64,000 nt of DNA from the NCBI RefSeq assembly GCF_003234965.1, contig NZ_QKVK01000002.1:496001-560000 (forward strand). Direction: 5' to 3'. Each line of letters opens with the position of its first letter. The first letter of the stretch is position 1. Source of the DNA: Aestuariivirga litoralis (GTDB lineage: Bacteria; Pseudomonadota; Alphaproteobacteria; Rhizobiales; Aestuariivirgaceae). The notes beneath the pieces were generated by a model that was given only the letters and a program-made list of their open reading frames with translations, was not told where the DNA came from and searched no databases. Positions 1 through 7,565 of this stretch are shown one piece after another. Made by a program: the position numbers and the translations under genes.

Positions 1-397
1 TCATCAGCTTGGCGCGCACGTCGTCGGGCCAGGTCATCGAAGTGTGCTTGTCGAGCCAGCTTGCGGCAAGAACCTGATGCACCGTCCAGCGCAGCTCGTC
101 GCCGCACCAGATCTCATGGTCGAGCGCCACCGAGGAGCGGCCCACCTTCTTCACCGTGACGCGGAAGGTGAGCTTGTCGCCGAAGAAGGAGGGCTTCGAG
201 AAATTGCAGGTCAGGTGCACCGTGGGCGTGCCCCAGCGCTCCTTCCAGATGATCTCGTGCCAGGGATAGCCGATCCACGACCAGAACTCCTCCACCACGC
301 CGTTGAGCAGGTTGAGATAGGACGGATAATAGGCGGTGCCCGAGATGTCGCAGTCGCCGAAGCGGAGCATGCGATCGGTGGTGAAGCTGACGGCCAT
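1..397 (-). CDS. Acyl-CoA thioesterase, hot-dog fold (4HBT/YbgC type), cut by the window edge
   Basis: The reading frame begins at the ATG at 397 and runs off the left edge after about 132 codons, so the C-terminus is missing. The N-terminus reads RFGDCDISGTAYYPSYL, the 4-hydroxybenzoyl-CoA thioesterase pattern in which the Asp of the D-x-x-G motif (about residue 17) is catalytic. Family knowledge: these small cytosolic enzymes hydrolyse aryl- or acyl-CoA thioesters. The window also carries an aryl-CoA ligase (27876-29492), so an aryl-CoA substrate fits, but this is inference. The family assignment is good and the substrate is unknown. Confidence 0.75.
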   Translation of the reverse strand, partial: MAVSFTTDRMLRFGDCDISGTAYYPSYLNLLNGVVEEFWSWIGYPWHEIIWKERWGTPTVHLTCNFSKPSFFGDKLTFRVTVKKVGRSSVALDHEIWCGDELRWTVHQVLAASWLDKHTSMTWPDDVRAKLM

Positions 398-417
398 GGC
401 AGGGTCCCGAATGTGAA

Positions 418-445
418 GCGCCGGGCACGTCGCCATGCCCGGCGC
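418..445. terminator. GC-rich hairpin between the VOC gene and the thioesterase gene
   Basis: A perfect 10-bp stem (418-427 with 436-445, core GCGCCGGGCA) closes an 8-nt loop. It lies just downstream of the minus-strand VOC gene and before the thioesterase start. No U-run follows, so it may be a weak or factor-assisted terminator, or an intra-operon attenuator. Confidence 0.5.
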
Positions 446-476
446 GACTGTAACATGCGAGAGGGTAAATGCCAGC

Positions 477-1067
477 TTACTTGGCGGGGTCCTTCGGCGA
501 CCACAGCACCGGGCCGCCGTCCTTCTCATAGGCCATGCCATTGGGATAGGTGATGGCCTCGAGCTGCAGGCCCCAGGGCGACTGGAAGTACAGGATGGCC
601 TGGCCGGCGGCGGGGCCCTGGTCCACCGGCAGCGGCCCGAGGCGCGTGACCACCCCCTTCTCGTCGAGGAAGGCCTTGGCGGCCTTGATGTCATCGACAT
701 AGAAGGCGATGTGGAAGGCGCCGATGTCGCTGTTCTTCTGGTCCAGGCTGCGCTGGCCGGGGGCCTTGTACTTGAACAGCTCGATGTTGGAGCCGAAGCC
801 GCAGCGCATGAGCGTGATCTGCTCGATGACGGCCTTGGAGTCGACGCCCAGCAGGTCGGTCATGAAGGTGCCCTTGTCATCGGCGAAGGGGCCGAAGGAC
901 ATGGCCTTCTGGCAGCCGAGGATATCGGTGAAGAAGGTGACGGCCTGGTCCATGTCGGGGACGGTGATGCCGGTGTGGTCATGCCCGCGCATGCCAGGCA
1001 TGGCGGCTTGGGCGGCAGAGAGGCTCAGCAGCAGCGCAGAGGCTGCCAGAAAGGCGCGCTTCATCAT
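477..1067 (-). CDS. Secreted VOC-family (glyoxalase/dioxygenase fold) protein
   Basis: This is a 196-residue protein. I chose the ATG at 1067 because GGAGGAACC sits directly upstream and the product then begins with a clean signal peptide (MMKRAFLAASALLLSLSAAQA, cleavage near residue 22). The mature part has the paired VOC layout: HDHTGITVPDMDQAVTFF near the start, then FHIAFYVDDIKAAKAFL and a C-terminal PWGLQLEAITYP strand. Family knowledge: VOC proteins bind a divalent metal and act on small organic molecules. Export to the periplasm is unusual for enzymatic members. The reaction is unknown. It is divergent from the FAD oxidoreductase at 1277. Confidence 0.75.
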   Translation of the reverse strand: MMKRAFLAASALLLSLSAAQAAMPGMRGHDHTGITVPDMDQAVTFFTDILGCQKAMSFGPFADDKGTFMTDLLGVDSKAVIEQITLMRCGFGSNIELFKYKAPGQRSLDQKNSDIGAFHIAFYVDDIKAAKAFLDEKGVVTRLGPLPVDQGPAAGQAILYFQSPWGLQLEAITYPNGMAYEKDGGPVLWSPKDPAK

Positions 1068-1276
1068 GGGTGGTTCCTCCAATTGCGTGATCGGCCGGCT
1101 TATCTGCAGGCTCGCTGCCATTTCGGTCACAAAACATCCATCTGCACAAGATCGATTCCGCAAATGACAGCATCACGCGGGGTGCAAGGAGATGTTTCCA
1201 TCCATCTGCATGTATTTTCGGATTGACCGTCCGAGACCGCTGTTGGAAGCTTCCGCCATAGAGCGGAGCATTCGGC
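1068..1276. promoter_or_regulatory. Divergent promoter region with an 11-bp direct repeat
   Basis: The 209-bp gap separates two divergent genes. It contains ATCCATCTGCA twice, at 1136-1146 and 1200-1210, with starts 64 bp (about six helical turns) apart. Two identical copies on one helical face between divergent promoters fit a regulator-binding pair. No regulator can be assigned. Confidence 0.4.
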
Positions 1277-2857
1277 ATGGCGACGTCCACATTCGACGCG
1301 GTGATCATCGGTGCGGGCCACAATGGGCTGGCGGCAGCGGTTCACCTGGCCAAGCGCGGCTGGAGCGTTGGCGTGTTCGAGGCCAATGGCGAAGCCGGCG
1401 GTGCGGTGAAGACGCGCGCGGTGACGCTGCCGGGTTTCCGCCATGACCTTGCAGCCATGAACCTCTCGATGTTCGCGGGATCGCCCTTCCTGCGCGAGCA
1501 TGGCGAAGGGCTTGGCCGCCACGGCCTGGGCTTTGCCCCCGCTGCACATTGCTTTGCGTCGGTCTTCCCCGACCGCACCTGGTTCGGTGTGTCGAAGGAC
1601 CCTGCCCTCACCATGGCGCGGCTCAACGCGCTGGACCCCGGTGACGCCGAGGCCTGGGATGCGATGATGCAGCGCTTCGGCAAGGATGCGCCGCACATCT
1701 TCGGGCTTCTCGGCAATGCCATGCCGAGCTGGGCGACGGCGAAAGTGATCTGGAAGGCGTGGCGCGAGAACGGCACGGCCTGGACGCTGGACATGCTGCG
1801 CTTCCTCACCCTGCCGACGCGGACCTGGGCCGACATGCATTTCCGCAATGACAAGGTGAAGGCGACTCTTGCCGCCTGGGGCCTGCACCTCGATTTCCCG
1901 CCGGATGTGTCCGGCGGCGCGCTGTTTCCCTATCTCGAATCCATGACCAACCAGGCCTTCGGCATGGTGATCGGCCAGGGCGGTGCCGACACGATGATCC
2001 GGGCACTGACGGGTTATCTCGGCGAACTCGGCGGCGCGCTGCACCTCGATGCGCCGGTGGCGGAGGTCGTTCATTCAGCGGGCAGTGCCAGCGGCATCCG
2101 GCTTGCCGATGGCCGCATGATCACGGCGCGCAAGGCAGTGATCGCCAATGTCACGCCGCGGCTGCTGTTCGGCAAGATGCTGCCCAATGGCACGGGCAAG
2201 CCTGCGGTCGACGCCAAGTTCAAGGCCTTCCGCCCCGGCCCCGGCACCATGATGGTGCACCTCGCCATGGATGGGCTGCCGGACTGGGCGGCGGGAGCGG
2301 AACTCAAGGACTTCGCCTATGTGCACATCGCGCCCGACTTTGCCTACATGAACCGCGCCTACGGGGAGGCGATGGACGGGCTGCTGCCCGGGAAGCCGGT
2401 GCTGGTGGTGGGCCAGCCGACCACGGTCGATCCCTCCCGCGCGCCGGATGGCAAGCACATCCTGTGGGTTCAGGTGCGCGTGCTGCCGAAGCATGTGACG
2501 GGTGATGCAGCGGGCCTGATCGGCGAGACGCAGTGGGGCGCGATCAAGGAGGCCTATGCCGACCGCGTGGTGTCAATCATCGAGCAGTTCGCGCCGGGCA
2601 CGCGGGAGAAGATCCTCGGCCGCGCGGTGTTCTCGCCCGATGATCTCGAGGAGGAGAATCCCTGCCTCGTCGGCGGCGACAATCTTTCGGGCAGCCACCA
2701 GCTGGACCAGAACTTCCTGTTCCGCCCCGTTGCGGGATACTCGCGCTACAAGATGCCGCTGGAGCGGCTCTACATGTGCGGGGCCGCCACCTGGCCGGGG
2801 GCGGGCACGGGCGCGGGCTCGGGCTATCTGCTGGGGAAAATGCTCGGCGGCAGCTGA
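1277..2857 (+). CDS. FAD-dependent oxidoreductase, phytoene dehydrogenase-like (copy 1)
   Basis: This 526-residue flavoprotein has an N-terminal Rossmann motif, GAGHNGL at residues 12-18, with the acidic residue of the second strand in VFEAN. The C-terminal GAGTGAGSGYLLG matches the second FAD-contact region of the CrtI/COG1233 family. No signal peptide is visible. Family knowledge: COG1233 proteins desaturate or isomerise hydrophobic or cyclic substrates, and many are not carotenoid enzymes. No carotenoid genes are nearby, so phytoene is unlikely. It is clearly paralogous to 3789-5363: both carry DPSRAP-G--ILW followed by H--GDAAG. It is followed by the cyclase-like hydrolase, probably in one transcription unit. 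Confidence 0.85.
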   Translation: MATSTFDAVIIGAGHNGLAAAVHLAKRGWSVGVFEANGEAGGAVKTRAVTLPGFRHDLAAMNLSMFAGSPFLREHGEGLGRHGLGFAPAAHCFASVFPDRTWFGVSKDPALTMARLNALDPGDAEAWDAMMQRFGKDAPHIFGLLGNAMPSWATAKVIWKAWRENGTAWTLDMLRFLTLPTRTWADMHFRNDKVKATLAAWGLHLDFPPDVSGGALFPYLESMTNQAFGMVIGQGGADTMIRALTGYLGELGGALHLDAPVAEVVHSAGSASGIRLADGRMITARKAVIANVTPRLLFGKMLPNGTGKPAVDAKFKAFRPGPGTMMVHLAMDGLPDWAAGAELKDFAYVHIAPDFAYMNRAYGEAMDGLLPGKPVLVVGQPTTVDPSRAPDGKHILWVQVRVLPKHVTGDAAGLIGETQWGAIKEAYADRVVSIIEQFAPGTREKILGRAVFSPDDLEEENPCLVGGDNLSGSHQLDQNFLFRPVAGYSRYKMPLERLYMCGAATWPGAGTGAGSGYLLGKMLGGS

Positions 2858-2981
2858 TGCGTGCCTGCGCATGGAAGTCGTTGCTGCACCTGCGAAAAAG
2901 CCAGCATTTCCAGCATTTCTGATGCTTGCGTTTTCATGGGAATGAAATAGCCTTCCGCCATCAACCAACGAGGAAACGCCC

Positions 2982-3764
2982 ATGTCCAACGCCGTTACCG
3001 AACTTGCTTCCGCGCTGCTCTCGGGCCGCGTCGAGGTGGTCGATCTCACCGCCGTGCTCGGCCCCGAGACGCCGCTGATCAAGCTGCCGCCGCAGATCGG
3101 CCTCAACACGCCCGCCGTCGAGATCCACACCATTTCGCATTACGACGACAAGGGCCCCTTCTGGGCGTGGAACTGGCTGAAGCTGGGCGAGCATTCGGGC
3201 ACGCATTTCGATGCGCCGCAGCACTGGATCACCGGCAAGGACTATCCGGACGGCGCCACCGACACCATTCCGGCGCAGAATTTCGTCGGCCCGCTCAACG
3301 TCATCGACTGCAGCGCCGAAGTGGCGAAGAACCCGGACTTCCTGCTGACGGTCGACCACATCAAGGCCTGGGAAGCCAAGCACGGCCAGATCGAAAAGGG
3401 CTCCTGGGTCGTGATGCGCACCGACTGGTACAAGCGCAATGGCAGCGAGAAGGACTTCCTCAATGCCGACGAGAACGGCCCGCATTCGCCGGGCCCGACG
3501 GCCGAGGCGATCCAGTACCTGATCGACAAGGGCATCACCGGCTGGGGTTCCGAAACGGTGGGCACGGATGCGGGCTCGGCTGGCGGCATGACACCGCCCT
3601 TCCCTGCCCATAACCTGATGCACAAGAACAACCGCTATGGCCTCGCCTCGCTGTGCAACCTCGACAAGCTGCCGCCGAAGGGTGCGGTGATCATCGCGGC
3701 GCCGCTGAAGATCAAGCACGGCACGGGCAGCCCGCTGCGCGTGCTGGCGCTGGTCGGCAAGTAA
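2982..3764 (+). CDS. Cyclase-family metal-dependent hydrolase (kynurenine formamidase/isatin hydrolase-like)
   Basis: The 260-residue protein contains the family metal motif HSGTHFDAPQH at residues 71-81 (H-x-G-T-H-x-D-x-P-x-H), which supplies the His/Asp metal ligands and the catalytic His. Family knowledge: this fold includes KynB, which hydrolyses N-formylkynurenine, and isatin hydrolase. KynB is nearer 210 residues, so this is a longer, different subgroup. A tryptophan 2,3-dioxygenase at 27024-27860 would supply formylkynurenine, which makes a formamidase role attractive but unproven. It lies between two paralogous FAD oxidoreductases, 24 bp before the second. Confidence 0.8.
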   Translation: MSNAVTELASALLSGRVEVVDLTAVLGPETPLIKLPPQIGLNTPAVEIHTISHYDDKGPFWAWNWLKLGEHSGTHFDAPQHWITGKDYPDGATDTIPAQNFVGPLNVIDCSAEVAKNPDFLLTVDHIKAWEAKHGQIEKGSWVVMRTDWYKRNGSEKDFLNADENGPHSPGPTAEAIQYLIDKGITGWGSETVGTDAGSAGGMTPPFPAHNLMHKNNRYGLASLCNLDKLPPKGAVIIAAPLKIKHGTGSPLRVLALVGK

Positions 3765-3788
3765 GCAACAGACTGAGAGGGACGCGGC

Positions 3789-5363
3789 ATGGCCGACTAC
3801 GTGATCGCCGGCAGCGGCATCAACTCACTCGTCGCTGCGTCCCTTCTTGCGCTCAAGGGCCGCAAGGTGCTGGTGCTGGAACGCAACGCCGTCACCGGCG
3901 GCTGCATGCGCACGGAAGAGGCGACGGTGCCGGGCTTCACGCATGACGTGATGGCGACGACCTTCGTGCTGTTCCTGCTGTCGCCCGCCTATGCCGCACT
4001 GGGCAAGGAGCTGGAGACGCGCGGCCTCGCCTTCGCGCATCCGGAGATCCCCACGGGCGTGCTGCGCCCCGATGGCTCGCACCTCGTGCTGACGCGCGAC
4101 CGGGCAAGGAACATCGCCGCCTTCGATGCGCTGGCCAAGGGCGATGGCGCGCAATATGCCGCCGACATGGAGGCGCTGGGCGCCAATGCGCCCTTCCTCT
4201 TCGCGCTGCTGGGCGGCAGGCTGTGGTCCTGGGACATGGCGAAGCTGGTGGCGCGCGAGGCGTGGAAGCGCGGGCCGCTTGGGCTTTCTGCCTTCTTCGG
4301 CGCAGCGCTGATCTCGGCGCGGCACTGGCTGCAGCCTTACTACAAGTCCGACCGCTTCCACGCGCTGATGGCGCCCTGGGTGCTGCATTGCGGGCTGGGG
4401 CCCGAGAGCACCTATTCCGGCCAGATGGCCAAGGTCATCGCCTTCGCGCTGGAAGCCGCAGGCGCCCCCATCGTCAAGGGCGGTGCGAAGAACATCATCG
4501 CCGCCTTCGAGCAGCTGATCCGCGATCATGGCGGCGAGATCCGCACCGGGGCCGATGTCACCGAAGTGACGGTGGATGAGGCGGGCCGTGCCACCGGCGT
4601 GGTGCTGGCGTCCGGCGAACGCATCGCGGCTGCTGAAGGCGTCATCTGCTCGATGACGCCGAACCAGCTTTATGGACGCCTGCTGAAGAACTGGCCCGGC
4701 GCTGCGCGTGAGCGCGAGGAGACGCGCGGCTTCGCCTATGGCAAGGGCAACATGCAGATCCATTATGCGCTGAAGGCGCCGCCGCCGTGGAAGGACCCGG
4801 AGCTTGCCAAGGTGGCGCTGCTGCATCTCACCCCCGGGCTCGACGGCGTGTCCAAGGCGGTGAACGAGGCGGAGCGCGGCATGTTGCCCGCCGAGCCCAC
4901 CATCTGCCTCGGCCAGCCGACGAACTTCGACCCGTCGCGCGCGCCCGAGGGCCAATCGATCCTGTGGCTGCAGCTTCCCGAGTGCCCCCGCCACATCAAG
5001 GGTGATGCCGCAGGCGAGATCGCGGCACCCGCCGATGGGCGATGGACGGACGCGGTGCGCGAAGCCTATGCCGAGCGCATCGAGGCGATCCTCAGCAGGC
5101 ACATCCCGGACTTCAGGTCGCTGGTGCTGGCGCGGCGCTGCTATTCACCCGCCGACCTCGAGGCGATGAACGTCAATCTCGTGGGCGGCGATCCCTATGG
5201 CGGGGCCTGCAGCATCGACCAGTTCTTCCTGTGGCGGCCGCTGCGCGGGCTCAAGAACCACGAGACGCCGGTGAAGCGGCTGTGGCAGATCGGTGCCTCC
5301 ACGCACCCGGGCCCCGGCCTCGGCGGCGGCTCCGGCTTCCTTCTGGCGTCTTCGCTGAAATGA
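3789..5363 (+). CDS. FAD-dependent oxidoreductase, phytoene dehydrogenase-like (copy 2)
   Basis: This 524-residue protein opens with AGSGINSLVAASLLALKG, a GxGxxS variant of the FAD Rossmann motif, then VLERNAVTGG. It ends with GPGLGGGSGFLLASSL, the C-terminal FAD contact. GQPTNFDPSRAPEGQSILW near residues 375-395 aligns with copy 1 at 1277-2857, so the two arose by duplication or act as a pair. The first Rossmann glycine pattern differs from copy 1 (S in place of the third Gly), which may alter cofactor affinity. Its stop overlaps the MarR start (ATGA at 5360-5363), indicating translational coupling. Confidence 0.85.
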   Translation: MADYVIAGSGINSLVAASLLALKGRKVLVLERNAVTGGCMRTEEATVPGFTHDVMATTFVLFLLSPAYAALGKELETRGLAFAHPEIPTGVLRPDGSHLVLTRDRARNIAAFDALAKGDGAQYAADMEALGANAPFLFALLGGRLWSWDMAKLVAREAWKRGPLGLSAFFGAALISARHWLQPYYKSDRFHALMAPWVLHCGLGPESTYSGQMAKVIAFALEAAGAPIVKGGAKNIIAAFEQLIRDHGGEIRTGADVTEVTVDEAGRATGVVLASGERIAAAEGVICSMTPNQLYGRLLKNWPGAAREREETRGFAYGKGNMQIHYALKAPPPWKDPELAKVALLHLTPGLDGVSKAVNEAERGMLPAEPTICLGQPTNFDPSRAPEGQSILWLQLPECPRHIKGDAAGEIAAPADGRWTDAVREAYAERIEAILSRHIPDFRSLVLARRCYSPADLEAMNVNLVGGDPYGGACSIDQFFLWRPLRGLKNHETPVKRLWQIGASTHPGPGLGGGSGFLLASSLK

Positions 5364-5878
5364 CGCGCGACCTCGCCTTCCTCAGCGGCGTGCTGCATCG
5401 CGAGGCGGATGCCGAGACCTCGCTGCCGTCGCTGGCCGAGATCGGGCTCAATTACTTCGTGCCCTACCTGCTCAACCGCATTGCCGCAACGTGGAACGCG
5501 GAGCTTGCGGGGGAACTGCGCAAGTTTGATCTCACCACGCCGCAGATGCGGGCGCTCGCGGTGCTCGGCATCAATTCAGGCCTCACCATCAACGAACTTT
5601 CGACACTGACGGTGACCGAGCAGTCGACCATGAGCCGCACGCTGGACACGCTCGAGGCCCGCGGCTTCGTGGGCCGCCGCCCGCGCGCCAGCGACCTGCG
5701 TGTGCGCGAGGTGGAGATCACCCCGGCAGGCCGCGAGGCCTTCGATGCCTTCTGGCCGGTGATGTTCCAGCACTATGAGCAGATGTTCCGCGGCATCGGC
5801 GAGGAGGAGTTCTCGCATTTCGTAGCAACCCTGCAGAAGGTGCTGCGCAACATCAGGCTGGCGGAGGCGGAAGGGTAG
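5360..5878 (+). CDS. MarR-family transcriptional regulator
   Basis: This 172-residue protein has a winged helix-turn-helix: LTINELSTLTVTEQSTMSRT is the helix-turn-helix with recognition helix, and EARGFVGRRPRASDLRVREV is the wing with its conserved basic D-R-R region. The start overlaps the preceding stop by ATGA, so it is the last gene of the oxidoreductase-cyclase-oxidoreductase unit and probably senses its substrate. Candidate operators are the TTGAA palindromes at 9741-9755 and 9922-9935 (inference). Confidence 0.85.
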   Translation: MTRDLAFLSGVLHREADAETSLPSLAEIGLNYFVPYLLNRIAATWNAELAGELRKFDLTTPQMRALAVLGINSGLTINELSTLTVTEQSTMSRTLDTLEARGFVGRRPRASDLRVREVEITPAGREAFDAFWPVMFQHYEQMFRGIGEEEFSHFVATLQKVLRNIRLAEAEG

Positions 5879-5898
5879 AAGGCCAGCGCAGCTTGAAT

Positions 5899-6013
5899 TT
5901 CCCTCCCCCTTGTGGGGAGGGATCAAGGGTGGGGGTGCCGCGAGTCCGGTGCTTGAAGTCTGCGTTCGCGGCACGACCCCCACCCCTACCCCTCCCCGCA
6001 AGGGGGAGGGGAA
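5899..6013. repeat. Long imperfect inverted repeat between convergent genes (REP/MITE-like, possible bidirectional terminator)
   Basis: The left arm (about 5899-5942) and right arm (about 5970-6013) are imperfect reverse complements. Each contains a CCTCCCCCTTG hairpin tip plus a GGGTGGGGGT / ACCCCCACCC block and a GCCGCG / CGCGGC base. The element lies between the convergent ends of the MarR and iorB genes, so it may also terminate transcription. Similar C-rich palindromes occur in many copies in alphaproteobacterial genomes; copy number cannot be checked here. Confidence 0.6.
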
Positions 6014-6041
6014 CTCCGGGCGGACATGACGGGGCTCTGTT

Positions 6042-7565
6042 CTAAAGCTCCCGCACCGTCTTCAGCGCGCCGTCGAGCGCGTCGCCATTCTCGTCCTTCA
6101 GCGCCGCCGAGATCAGGCGGTCGATCCAGGCGCCGCCATCGGTGCGGGCTTCGAGCTGCGGCACGGCGGAGAGCACGCGGTCGAACTTCGACAGCCCGCG
6201 CGCATGGGTGTCGGAATAGCCCTTGATGAGCCGGTGCGTGGCAAGGATGGCGCGGGCGAGATCATAGTTCTTTGGCAGCGTGCGCGTGGCGAGGTCGAGC
6301 CAGACCTGCATGTGGCGCATCTCGTGATCATGGCGCAGCAGCTTTCGGCGCCAGCGGCGCAGGCCCGCGATCATGCTGAACTGCAGGAAACCGCGGATCG
6401 AGTGGGTGCGGATGCGTCGGTCGCGGTTCACCCAGCGGTCGATGCGTGCCATCCAGGCGGGGCTCGCCGAAACCTTGCGGCCCCAGCCGGCGGGCAGGAG
6501 GCTCACCACCTCCTCGCCGCGCGGGTGCACGAATTCGGTGAGTTGCAGCGGATCCTCGCCCGCCTTCATCTCGGATGCGATGCGGGCGAAGCGGGCGGAA
6601 CGGATCTTGAGGTCGGCAACGCCGATCACGTCGTCATAGGCCATGGCATTGGCCACATGCTTGGCCGCGGCGGCCGTGAAGGCGAAGTCCTGTGCTGCGC
6701 CACCGTTGCGGGCGTCGAGGATCGTCAAGGCCTCAAGCCGCGCCAGATACTCATCGCCATAGGCATGGTCCTGATAGTCGATGCAGCGCTTGAGGCCTGC
6801 GAGGGCCGCGACCTGGGCGGAGCCCGGCAGCGCGCGGACACGGGCGAGGCGCTGGTCGAGGTCAAGGGCTCCCAATGTCTCCGGAATGCCGACTGCCTTG
6901 CGGTTTGCGATGCGCGCTTCTGGCAGCTCGTTGGCGGTGGCGCGTGCAAAACCCTCGGCAAAACCCTTGAGCGAAGCTTTCACGCCGCGACCACCTTCCG
7001 AGATCACCGCCTCGAAGCTCGCCCGGTCGAAGGGCAGGGCGCCGGAGCCTGCGAGGGCGCCGAAGAGCGGGGCGGAGATCACCGTGCCGGACTCGCGCGC
7101 GGCCTCGTCCTTGTCGAAGGCGATGACGCGGCGTGCGGCAATCCGCGACGCGGCATCGACCGCCTGCGGATCGGCGATGGACTCGCCGGGCTTCTCCTTC
7201 TCGGCCACGGCATAGGCGCGGTGGGTGGAGGTGATGAGCAGTGTGCGGTCCGGCGTGACGAGGCCGCGCAGGATGGAGCGGCCCGCCTCCATCAGCTCCG
7301 CCGCGATGACCACGTCAACGTCGCCGGGCGTGGGCATGAGCGCCAGCACCGGCGCGTGCCCGTCCTTCGGCGGCAGCATCTCGATGTAATAGAGTGTCGC
7401 GCCGGTGCGCTGGGCGACGCCGGGCACTGAGGTCGACTGCGCGTACCAGCCATTGGCCTCGGCCACCGCCACGATCCAGTCCGACAGCACGCCACCGCCC
7501 TGCCCGCCCATGGCGAGAATGGCAATCGACAGCGGCTTGTCGCGCGGGATGGAAGCGTCGAACAT
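6042..7565 (-). CDS. iorB: Indolepyruvate ferredoxin oxidoreductase, beta subunit with DUF6537 C-terminus
   Basis: This 507-residue subunit starts at the ATG at 7565, which overlaps the iorA stop by one base (TGATG). The N-terminal third is the pyruvate-ferredoxin oxidoreductase gamma-type domain, with MGGQGGGVLSDWI and SVPGVAQRTGATLYYIE. The remainder is the long helical DUF6537 extension found in proteobacterial IorB. With IorA it oxidatively decarboxylates indolepyruvate or related aryl pyruvates to the aryl-acetyl-CoA, passing electrons to ferredoxin. It sits convergent to the MarR gene. Confidence 0.9.
   Translation of the reverse strand: MFDASIPRDKPLSIAILAMGGQGGGVLSDWIVAVAEANGWYAQSTSVPGVAQRTGATLYYIEMLPPKDGHAPVLALMPTPGDVDVVIAAELMEAGRSILRGLVTPDRTLLITSTHRAYAVAEKEKPGESIADPQAVDAASRIAARRVIAFDKDEAARESGTVISAPLFGALAGSGALPFDRASFEAVISEGGRGVKASLKGFAEGFARATANELPEARIANRKAVGIPETLGALDLDQRLARVRALPGSAQVAALAGLKRCIDYQDHAYGDEYLARLEALTILDARNGGAAQDFAFTAAAAKHVANAMAYDDVIGVADLKIRSARFARIASEMKAGEDPLQLTEFVHPRGEEVVSLLPAGWGRKVSASPAWMARIDRWVNRDRRIRTHSIRGFLQFSMIAGLRRWRRKLLRHDHEMRHMQVWLDLATRTLPKNYDLARAILATHRLIKGYSDTHARGLSKFDRVLSAVPQLEARTDGGAWIDRLISAALKDENGDALDGALKTVREL

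Noticed and set aside
3825-5102. 425-codon minus-strand frame opposite the second FAD oxidoreductase
   Set aside because: Shadow of the flavoprotein codons, no recognisable domain and no ribosome site.
1277-5363. Carotenoid biosynthesis from the phytoene-dehydrogenase-like pair
   Set aside because: No crtB, crtE or other carotenoid gene is near, and the flanked gene is a cyclase/formamidase-like hydrolase.
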